A DNA stretch of 23,210 bases, from contig NW_008246069.1 of NCBI RefSeq assembly GCF_000281045.1, positions 312,268 to 335,477 on the forward strand, written 5' to 3'. Of the stretch, positions 8,943 to 18,301 are shown one piece after another. The translations under genes were made by a program, and so were the position numbers. Numbering within the stretch: position 1 is the first letter of the stretch; each line of letters begins with the position of its first letter. The DNA is from Saprolegnia diclina VS20. Its lineage: Eukaryota; Oomycota; Saprolegniomycetes; Saprolegniales; Saprolegniaceae. The notes beneath the pieces were generated by a model, which searched no databases, was not told the DNA's origin, and saw nothing but the letters and a program-made list of their open reading frames with translations.

Positions 8943-10218
8943 TTATGCGTGCTTGGTCGGTCGGCGCTTGGCCTTGCTTTGGGATTTGACCGACTCGCCA
9001 GCAACAATGTCGGTGGACTTGAACTTGGCCTCGAGCTGCTCGACTTGGTGGTGAAGGAAGCGAACGACGTCGTCGAGGTCGTCGGTAAAGCCGAGAACGA
9101 TCGCGACACCAGAGGCATCGTCAATCACGTGCTTGTGCAGGTTCGGGTCTTCGGTCAAAATGAGCACAACGCGATTCCAGATCAAGTTGTGCAGGCGGAG
9201 CTCCATGAAGTTGCGCAAGAGGACTTCGCCAAGCCAGTTAAACGCTCGCTCTTGCTACACACATTGTTAGTCGATACCACATGTCAGCAAGATCGTACGT
9301 CGGCGGTAGCAATGTCGTCAACGTGCACGCGCTTGAGAAGATCGAGGAGCACGCGATGGCGCTGGACTACACATCATGACGAAGGCGCGTCATCGCGGCC
9401 AAATCCAAATGGGAATGTACCGTCGGCTTCAAAGCCCGTCGTGTGCTTGAACACAATGTTGCGTTCGCGCGTGAGCATTTTGCGGAATTTCTTCTCAATG
9501 TCTTCGGCCTCGCTACGGTCCAAATGTTCAAAAATCGGAAAAATTCAACATTGGTACCGGGCACTGCCGTCGCCGACGGCGTTGGTCTCGGTCAAATCTT
9601 CGTCCTAACACAAATATATAAGCTACAGGACAACCAAAAGTCGAGAACTACCCAAGGAATGAGCTCGCCGTTGGCGTGCTGCGAGACAACGGGGATGTCG
9701 GCTTGGTGAAAGAGGCTCGAGAGCACCGAATTGGTGTACTTTCGCCACAGCATGGCAGTCTTGTCGAGGATGTTGGCACCGAGCGGCGAGAGCGACTGCA
9801 GTGTCATGTCGTAGAGCTCGGGCGGGATGACCACCTTTTCGCGAATGTGCAAGTAGGCTTGGCCGTCGACGTCGACGAGCGGCTTGGTGTGGCGCTTGAC
9901 GAGCTTCTTGGGCACGGGCACGTGAAAGTCAAAGGCAAAGCTCCGCGTGGCCAAGAGGTCGTTGGTCATGTTGCCGTTGCAGCCGGCGCCGGCCATGTCC
10001 AAGAACGCGTTGAGGTGCTTGAGCGCGTCTTCATTCTGGTCCTTGATGGATTCGTGCACGTCCTTGAGACCGCGCCGGTCGAACTGAAGCACGTCCGGAT
10101 GCACCTGCAGCAAGAAGGAAGAAGCCACGAGCTTGAGGTTGATGGGCTTCATCGAGAGCTTGGCGCTGGACGCGAAGCCGCGGACGAGCATTCGACGTGC
10201 GAGCGCGGTCCCGATCAT
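8943..10218 (-). CDS. Mitochondrial DUF4460/TCAIM-like protein
   Basis: Exons: 10218-9652, 9604-9558, 9512-9421, 9366-9299 and 9254-8943, with introns of 47, 45, 54 and 44 nt all ending TAG; 361 residues. The N-terminus (MIGTALARRMLVRGFASSAK) is Arg-rich, amphipathic and free of acidic residues, a strong mitochondrial presequence. Just after it, LQVHPDVLQFDRRGLKDVHE and ALKHLNAFLDM resemble the HPD segment of DUF4460, the N-terminal domain of T-cell activation inhibitor, mitochondrial. That family's function is poorly known. The remainder is helical, with a C-terminal region FLHHQVEQLEAKF and a basic tail. The last intron holds the only classical branch site noticed, GACTAAC. It lies in tandem behind IFT46 (198 bases) and is divergent from the channel gene. 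Confidence 0.65.
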
Positions 10219-10590
10219 GCTTTAGAGTTTTGAATGGCACCGATGCTGTGATTGGACCGATTGCAAAAATGGGCAATACTGGTTTTACCCAGCTACGATA
10301 GGATTGGCTATAAATGGACAAATCACAGCTCATTTCGTCACGAGCAGGATGGTTCACGGGTCAGACGTGGGCGAGAACAAGAGGTGACACGACACGGCGT
10401 CACCCGACCGCTTTTCGCACTCTTGTTAGACAAATGAGTTGCGAACGTGGCAAGAGGACAATAGTGCAACCGTGCGATCGAGGATGTGGAAAACCGACTT
10501 TTTATCGCATTTTAGCCAATCACAGCGCGTGGAACACCGGCCGTGGGACAAACACCGTCGAGCAGATCTCGGATTCCGGGTTGTGACGAG
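10219..10590. promoter_or_regulatory. Shared divergent promoter region of the DUF4460-like and K+ channel genes
   Basis: 372 bases between two start codons. Two CCAAT-type octamers point outward, one toward each gene: GATTGGCT at 10302-10309 (84 bases from the minus-strand ATG) and AGCCAATC at 10514-10521 (70 bases from the plus-strand ATG). A further ATTGG is at 10251-10255. TATAAAT occurs next to the first motif at 10310-10316. No coding exon is supported. Confidence 0.45.
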
Positions 10591-12521
10591 ATGGGGCTGA
10601 CCAAGCTGCCGTCGCCGCGCCCGCCCGTATCGCCCAAGGTGGCCGAGGTGCTCCAGGCGCAGGTGCTGCCACCTCGCTCTTGCCGATCGATGCCAACATC
10701 GTGGCCATGTAGATTCACCGGCGGTCCGAGGCCAACGACCCGCTCTGGCAGGAGGCGACGACGCAGCTACGCCATGTGAAGGCGCTACGCCAAGTACGTC
10801 GTGTGAATCTCTTGCAGGCATCGAGACGACGTCGTTTTGATCTAGTTGCGAGCAAAGCGGTATCGAATCGAGATATGGATGACGGCCTTCGCGGTCATCA
10901 GCGTCGTCGCGGCCGCCCTCTCGATGCAGGTGGGCCCATTAGTACATACCGCGATCTCACGCTTCGACTACTAGCTGTCCATTGTCCACACGACCCAAGC
11001 CGTCGACCTCAACCGAAGCGATATGGCCTTTGCTGTTGACGTGCTCCGGTCGATCATTGCGACCACCACCATCTTCCTCTACGGCCTCGTGCTGCTTCGT
11101 TATGGTACGCTACCACGCATACACCGCCAGTTATAGATTGATGGTAGACGTCGTCTGTGACTTGCGCATCGCGTCGACACGACTGCATCCGACGGCGAAA
11201 TTCTACCATCCGTCAGCCGGGCTGCTGCCGTACATTTCGGCCCGCCGCGATCCAGTGTTTCAAACTCTGTTTGCTCTAGGAAAGCGCTGTTTGAGTGCTT
11301 TATTCTGTCGCTGCACGTGCCACCGACGTTTGCTCGTCTCTTTATCTCGCATCGGTTCATGGGCAGTCCCGAGCGCGTACGTCGTCCTCACTGCCAGCGA
11401 TCATCATACATGGTCGGCTTGTAGGCGCACCACCAACGACTGTGTGCACCAGGGATGCAGCTCGACGCAACTGGTTTTTGCTACCTCGATCTGCCGTGGT
11501 CCTTGGACCAATTTGGTTTGGCCATGCGCCAACTGGACTCGAATCTGAGCGTGTCTAGATGTGGTCGTGTTTGTGCGACTGTATGTGGTGTTCCGCCTCC
11601 TTCGGCACCAGCTCGGTTTCGAGTCGCCCGACATTGAGTGGCAAGGTACAAGCTGAGGCGTCACGTCTTTAGTACCACATTGTGGACTAGGGACCCAGTG
11701 GCATGTGCAGACTAGCTCATTCTGGTTCACGATCAAGCACATGTTTCATAAGCACCCCGTGCTCTTTTCGGCCATGAGCTTTGGCGCGACGTGGCTTTGC
11801 ACAGCGCTTGTCGTGCAGTTCTTGGAGCACGCTATCAACGCCGACATTGACTCGCTCTCCGAAGCGCTTTGGCTGACCGTGCTGACCATGGTGTGTCACC
11901 ACTTTGACGCGACGCATTACGTTCAACTAGGCTACGGTTGGCCTCGGTAGCGCACCCCCCATCTCGGTGCAGGGCCAGGTGGCCATCGTCATCGGCGGCA
12001 TCGTCGGTGGAGCGATCATGAACGCACTCCTTACGACCGTGCTCATCAGCTCGCTGCACCTCACAGAGAAGGAGGACGAAGTCATCCAAACGATTCATGC
12101 GCGCGATCTGCACGTGGCTCACCACCAAGCGGCCATTCGCCTCTTGCAGGTACACGAGCTCTGTCTGCAGAATTCTTGACGAAGAAGAGCTAGACATTTG
12201 GACGTGACGTGCTCTTGCGTCAAGCCACGCCCAAGGCGTCGTGGTGTACCTTGCGTCGAAGCCGCCACCGCATCATCCAGTGCGTGTGCTGGATGAAGAC
12301 GCTTGGTTGATGCTGCTTCTAGGGCGGCGACTGCCTTCCAGACGTATCGGCGGCGCATGCGCGAGCGGTCGCATGAAGATGTGCTCGAGGCCTGCCATGA
12401 CAAGGTCGAAGCCATCGCGCACTCAGGCGCAACGTCCGTCGAACGCGCGTGCATGGCGTCCCTCGATGCGATCGAAGCCAAGCTCGCGCAGGTGCATGCG
12501 CAACTTCGGACCCTCGACTAA
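10591..12521 (+). CDS. SK-like six-transmembrane potassium channel
   Basis: Twelve exons: 10591-10662, 10713-10793, 10846-10929, 10975-11104, 11148-11229, 11280-11376, 11425-11515, 11559-11645, 11691-11890, 11931-12149, 12194-12279, 12323-12521. The introns are 40-52 nt, all ending TAG; 475 residues. S1 is near 60-79 (WMTAFAVISVVAAALSM), S2 near 101-122 (SIIATTTIFLYGLVLLRY), S3 near 151-167, S4 near 213-231 (VVVFVRLYVVFRLLRHQ), S5 near 263-285, and S6 near 325-350 (VAIVIGGIVGGAIMNALL). The order and spacing match small-conductance Ca2+-activated K+ channels, and the C-terminus has a basic helical stretch (AATAFQTYRRRMRER) where SK channels bind calmodulin, then a short coiled coil. The filter reads TVGLGS (310-315), not SIGYGD. 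The exon 7 donor (11516, GTTTGG) is the least certain splice site. Confidence 0.82.
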
Positions 12522-12889
12522 TGCATCAACGAGTTGGCACTACTACGTCATCTGCAGCCATATTAGTTGGTCAACACCTTGAGAAATGCTGGATGGCGTC
12601 GTCGCTACACACGAATTCCGCAAGAAACGTTGATATGACATTCTGTACAAAAGCGAGCTGCGACTGACATGAGCCGAGACCTCTCTTGAGCTGCGTACGT
12701 CGTAGCGGGGCATGCTGAACCGGGTCGGGTCGACAGTATTGGTCGCTTGGCTTTTTGAAAGTGGCTGGCGATGTAGGACGCCTTGTGGTGTCATAGATGA
12801 ACTCCACCAAACTACGGTTCTCTACCGATATTTTCAACTAGGAAACAACAAGATTATCCTCACGGTAGACTAAATAATAGTAACACGCT
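12522..12889. other. Convergent 3' intergenic region between the K+ channel and ARM genes
   Basis: It lies between two stop codons on opposite strands, so it holds both 3' untranslated regions. I see no coding exon, RNA gene or repeat in it. Confidence 0.6.
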
Positions 12890-15800
12890 CTAGCTCCAGA
12901 GCCCGAGCTTGCGCGCTTGCTCCTTGAGGTCGTCGACAGCCTCGGTGCTCTCGACAGCTTTGAGCGGCACGAGCGTCTTGACCGACATGTGGCGTTTCTT
13001 GGCGAATGTCGGCTTTTCCTTCAGCGACGCCATCGCAGCCGCCGAGAACGCACCTTCGCTCGCACACGTGACGAGCGACTTGGTCGTCGACTCCTTCCCG
13101 AGCCGCGCCGGTGCGCGCTTCTCGCGCTGCGACCGCTTCCGCACCAACGGCGCCGGGCTCACGACGGCTACGCACAGCCAATGTTACAGCCCATATCGTA
13201 CACAGACGGCGTCGGTACCCATCTCAGGCTCTTCGTCGACCTTGTCCAAGTCGGCCTTGGTCGACGGCGCGGGTTCAACTTCGGGGTGAGCACTCGTTTC
13301 GTCCGAGACGTCGTCGTCGACTTCAACCAAATCGACATTGCTAGTCCATGGCGTGAGACGAGGATGCGGCGCCAAGCTCAAGTATACCACGTGGCGTCCA
13401 TAGGCTCCACTTTGGGAAACTGCATCAAGTTGCCTTGCGGCATCTCTTCAACGTCCACATTGCCGCTGGCGTCGGACCCGAGGTGCACCATATCGACGGC
13501 GATCACCGGTAAATGCGGTATCGGCGGTTGTCGGTCCGGGATTTCGGCCACAAACTTGGTGCTAAACAGGTCCGTGTAGTCGTCAAGCGGGTACTTGTAC
13601 GGCGGCGGGCGTGTCCGCGTCTTCTGATGCTCGTGCGTAATCGTTGGCGGCCGGACGATCGGGGGGGTCGGGTTCGTTCCACGTGCGTCTTTGCCGACCA
13701 TCGAGAGGTTGATGAGGGCGAGGACGGCGCCGGACGTCACTTTGGGGGACTCGCGCGAGAGATTGGCGAGCGCCAACGAGCACGCATCCCGTGTCTACAC
13801 GCCCATTGACAACTTGTCCACAAATGAAACGAAACGACGTACCACGTCATTGTCGATCTTGGCCAAGTGCAGAAGCGCGGGCACGGCTTGCTCGAGCACC
13901 ATTTGGTGCGTGTTGGCCATGTCGTTGGAGAGGTGTCCGAGCGCCATGGCACAGCAGTGGTAGATGTCGTAGCGCGCTTTGCTCATGGCGACTTGAACAA
14001 GAAGACGCGTGCAGCCGAGCTGCACCATGGCTTGGCGCACCGACACTTCGGCCGACAGCATGCATAGACTAGTCACTCCACTTAGGTGCTTGGACCCGAT
14101 GGTATCGTAGGAGGATACCACGCGGCGCAGCGCCATTGTGTTTCGAGCGTCGCGTTGGTCAAGAGCACTTGCAGCGACCGAATCACGTCCTACCGCCCAC
14201 ACTCCATCCTGTGACTCGTAGCATCGGAGGTACCTTGACAACCATGCTGCGCGGCAACGACTCGATGTAGCTCATGGAACAGAGCACGTCGGCGCAGTCG
14301 AGCGCGGCAGCTTCGTCGCTCTTGTGTTCAAGGCTGCACGCGAGTTTCGAGACGAGCTCGATGATCATCGGACTCGAAAGTACGTGCTGCGCAAAGTCTT
14401 TTGTGCGAGAGAGCTGCCGCACGAGAATGCACATGAGCGCGCGGTTGATCGTGTGGTCGTCGTCATGACACGTGAGCAGTGCGTCAAAGATGCCGTGCTG
14501 GATCATCACTGCAGCATGCGACTCGTCAAATGAGAGACAGCAGAGCCCGAGAAGCATCACGTCCAAAATCGCTTGGTTGGACGCAAATTGCGGCACAATG
14601 GCAATGAGCGCCTGGGATACGTGGAGGACGTCGACGTTCTGCCGCGCGCTGTCGTGCCACAAGACGTGGCAGAGCACCGAGACAGCAAGCTCGATCGTCA
14701 TCGGGTCGGGGGCCTCAAGGTACGCGAGTAGCATCGTGATGCACTTGGCGTCGCTCACATACTCGCGCGTGTCGTCGTGAAGCGCGAGAAGCAAGAGCGC
14801 CGAGACGAGCCGGCCCATGCGGTGCGACGTCTTCTCGGAGAGGAAGACTATCGCGTCCATGAGCCCTTCCCGCACGGCCGCCATGCGCGTGTCGGCGTAC
14901 AGCGCCAGCTCGCACGCGATCGACGCCAGCAGCGCCGTCGTCGAATCCAGCGGATGGTCCAGTTGCATGTACATGACAAGCGTCCGCAGCGACTGCGTCT
15001 CGTGGCAGAGCGTACTTCGCGCATCTTCCGAGCGCAAGAGCTTGGCATAGATCGTTGCTGGGATCGGGGATGCGTCAGTTGGATCGAGCTTCGTGATCGC
15101 AGGCAATAGCTTCACAAGTCCTTCCTTGAGAATTGGCGCCTAAGGTCGACGTACGATAAGACGAGCGCTGCTGTTGGCGTATACCATGGTCGAGTCGAGC
15201 AGCAGGTTGCCAAGCGCCCGCGCGCACGTTTCTTTGGTGAACGCGCTGCCCGAGCGGACGGCACAAATCATAAAGAGGACGCCGACCGCGCCTTCGCCCA
15301 CGAGCTTGGCCTCGTGCCCCGGCGAGCACGAGAGGTTGCAGAGCGCTTTGGCGCAGTCGCTCTGACTCTCCTCGCTGTACGAGTTGCTCAGAATCGAGAG
15401 GACGCTGACAATGTTGGAGCTCAAGAGCACGTCGTGCACTGCTTTCTCGCTTGCGAGGTTGCCGAGCGTCGTGGCGCACCGGCGTTGAATCTCGGGGTCG
15501 CGGAGCTTGGCGAGCTTTGTGAGCGACGGCAAGACGCCAAGGTGCACCAATTGAACGCGGCAAACTTCGTGGAACGAGAGCGACGCAAGGAGGTCGCAGC
15601 AGCACGCTTTGGTCTCGCTGTCGCGGCTGTTGACGCACGACTCCAAGACGGCGCCGACGCCGCCTTCGTGCAGGATGAGGCCGGCGCAGGCTTCGTCTTG
15701 CGAGAGCATGCTTAGACACGCGACGCAGTAGCGCTGAATGGGCATGACATCGGTCGCCAGCGCGCGGGTGATGACGCGGACAACGTCAAGGTTGGCAACC

Positions 15801-17851
15801 ACGTGTCGCGTGTGAACATCGGCTGCAAGGTAGCACAGCGCCGCCGTGCAGAGCGTCAATAGCGTCGGGTGCGAGCTCGCGTGGCAAAGGTGCACGATGG
15901 CCGCGATGCCACCTCCGGTGCTCATCGACTCGCGTGACGTGCCGTTCTGACAGAGGTTATACAGCGCGGCGGCGTAGAGGAGCTGGGCTTGCGGCGGCGA
16001 GTGCGGCAGCTGCGCGAGTTCAAAGAGCGCCGAGAGCGCGCCGGACGCAGCAATTTCGATCGCCGCTTGCTTGACCATGAGAAAGTTGCACAGCGCGAGC
16101 GTGCCCATGCGCTTGACGTCGTTGGGCGCGTTGGCCGTGAGCGCGGTGAGGATCGCGATGCCGTCGCGCTCGACGAGCTTGGTCCGCGTCTCTTCGCTGC
16201 ACGAACAGTTGTGCACCGCAGTGGCGCACACCTTGCGAATGTCGTTGGCCAATGCCTCTGGCGCGGCTTCGTACGTCGGGGACCGCAGCAGGAAGGTTAC
16301 AATGGAGAGGAGTCCCTCGAGCACGAGCCGTAGCCGGATCGTGCTCTCTTTACTAAAGTTGCTCAAGGTGCTGCCGATGATCCACTGCGTTTGTGGTGTG
16401 AGCGTCGGCGACCCGGCGAGGGCGACAAGGACATTCATGGACCCTTTGGTAACGAGCTCGACGCGGCACGAGCGCATGGCCGAGATGTTGCAGAGCACGT
16501 ACGCAAGCATGTGTTTCACCTAGCGCTCGACCATCAGCAATGCAACCACGCAACATACAAGCTACGGCACCTCGGCGTCTTGGGATCGAAGCAGCGCCGT
16601 GATGGCCGATACAATGCCTTCTTCCATGAGCCGCGAACGAACGCGTTTCATGTTGGAGAGGTTCACGAACGACGTCGCACACATGAGCATGGTGCGCTTC
16701 TTGGCCTGGCCGCTCGCCGAGAGCGCAACAAGGGCCTTGATGACGACTTCGATTTGGTAGTAGGGCTCCTTCACGCACGTCAGGTTAAAGATGCCACGTT
16801 CGCAAATCGACGCCACGGACGCGGTCTCGTTGATCAGTCCTGCGAGCGCCCCGACCGCCCCGTCGGCCACCAACGTGCTTTCGTCGCCCGGAAGGCAGCA
16901 CAGGTTGCATAACGTCAAAGCGCACGCTGTCTGGAGCGTCTTGTCGTCGCCGCCGTTGAGGATCGAGACGATCGTCTTGACGGCCCCGAGCTTGATGAGC
17001 CCGCGGCGGAGGTCCGAGACGTTGGAGAGGTTCATAAAGGTCGTGACGCAGTGGATCCGCGTGGCGAGGTCGTCGGTTTTGGAGAGGAGGATGATGGCTT
17101 GCACGACGCCTTCGTCGACCATGAGCCGGGCGTTTGCGGGGTTGGAGCTCCAGTTCGCGAGCGTGGACGAGCACCGCTGCGCTTGCGTCTTGACGCGGGC
17201 AGCATTCGACGACTCGGACTCGACCGACGGAAGCGACGGGGCGTCCGCGAGCGCTTCCTTCAACGCGTTGCCGTCAATCGACTGCGCGATCGGCGCGTTC
17301 CCCGGCGAGAGGAGAAACGACGATTTGTGCCCAAAGAGCAGCGCGTGGGACTTCTTCATGCGGGACATGTACAGCATGCCATCAATGTACTCGCCCCGCG
17401 TGCCAAAGTGGTCGCCAATGTAGTGTCGAAAGGCCTCGGTGACACTGGGCACCGTCCGATTCGAGCGCTCATTTCGCACCGTCGTCGGCTGCGGCTTTAT
17501 CGAGAGCGCGGTGAGCGCGAGCTTGGCGTCCTTGTGCGGCGTCGACGGCTTTCGCTTGCCGGGGCTGCTCACGTCGCCGAGTAGCGCGACGGTCCGGCGC
17601 TTGGGCGTGGCCTCTGGCGCTGGTGTGGCCTGCGCTGTCGGGATGCTCATGCGCTTGGACGTGTGGCCTTCGTAGTCGAGCGCAAACCCGCTCTTCTCGA
17701 AAATCTTGTCGTCCGAGAGGGCAAAGCTGCGGGCCGAGATGACCAGCTTGGTGGTCCGCCTTGCAGTCTTGCTGGCCGTCGGCGTCGGCTCGGCGCTCTC
17801 ATCGAGAAGCCCGCGCCGCTTCTCATGCTCCCACAGCAGGTCGAGGTTCAT
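12890..17851 (-). CDS. Large armadillo-repeat protein (1541 residues)
   Basis: Eight exons: 17851-16571, 16519-15185, 15139-14234, 14189-14119, 14068-13843, 13794-13388, 13340-13219, 13167-12890. The introns are 44-51 nt, all ending TAG. The first ~215 residues are a low-complexity Ser/Thr/Pro/Lys region with one denser block (HYIGDHFGTRGEYIDGMLYM). From about 215 to 1310 there is a continuous array of armadillo units, recognised by recurring patterns such as CVTTFMNLSN, ACALTLCNLCC, CATSFVNLSN, YVLCNISAM, MGTLALCNFL, CVACLSMLSQDE and CAKALCNLSC. The tail (1310-1541) is proline- and acid-rich, ending basic. ARM solenoids bind proteins; the partner is unknown. A flagellar role, as for ARMC3- and ARMC4-type proteins, is possible but only suggested by the nearby IFT gene. 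The exon 6 donor could be at 13390 or 13387. Confidence 0.85.
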
Positions 17852-18301
17852 GCGGGGCCGACGCGTCCGCGACTCTGAAGATCTAAATCGAGCGCAAAAC
17901 GGATGCCACGATTAAAGAATTATTGGCCAATCCATATCGTGCAAGAGTATGAATTATAGCCAATCCCAGCGCGATGCACGGCGCCGTCGACGGTCCACGA
18001 CGTACGACTGCTAGAGACTTGACGCGACTGTGAAGGAGCCAAAGTCTTGGGTTTAGGGTATTCTGCGAACGGCTTGGACGCTGTGTGCGAGGATCCGAGA
18101 TGGCGTGGGTACATTCCTGGTGTCTGCGCTTGCCACGTCATAGGCGTTTCGCCTCGCAGCCAATCCGGGCGCTGCATGACACCGTTGTTCGCATTGGCAA
18201 GTTGGTCATGCGGCATGTCACGTCAAGAATCACACAAGGAGCAATGTTTGAGTTTGCCCAATAACTATTCGCTAGTCGTAGCCTTTATTACAATGAACGC
18301 G
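17852..18301. other. Intergenic region: ARM gene promoter and 3' flank of the secreted JmjC-like gene
   Basis: 450 bases between two minus-strand genes. CCAAT-type motifs cluster here: the palindrome ATTGGCCAAT at 17922-17931, AGCCAATC at 17958-17965 and AGCCAATC at 18158-18165. No coding exon is supported. Confidence 0.5.
17922..17931. promoter_or_regulatory. Palindromic CCAAT motif upstream of the ARM gene
   Basis: ATTGGCCAAT carries a CCAAT box on each strand and starts 70 bases before the ARM gene ATG. It matches the distance seen for CCAAT motifs at other starts in the window. Confidence 0.4.

Noticed and set aside
11891-11960. GYG reading (GGC TAC GGT) at the filter if the intron is ignored
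   Set aside because: That frame reaches a stop within a few codons (GYGWPR then stop), whereas the spliced frame continues into a clear S6 helix.
10591-12521. Channel locus as a pseudogene with frameshifts
   Set aside because: The apparent frame changes are all explained by short GT...TAG introns; the joined CDS of 1428 nt is open and keeps the channel segments in order.
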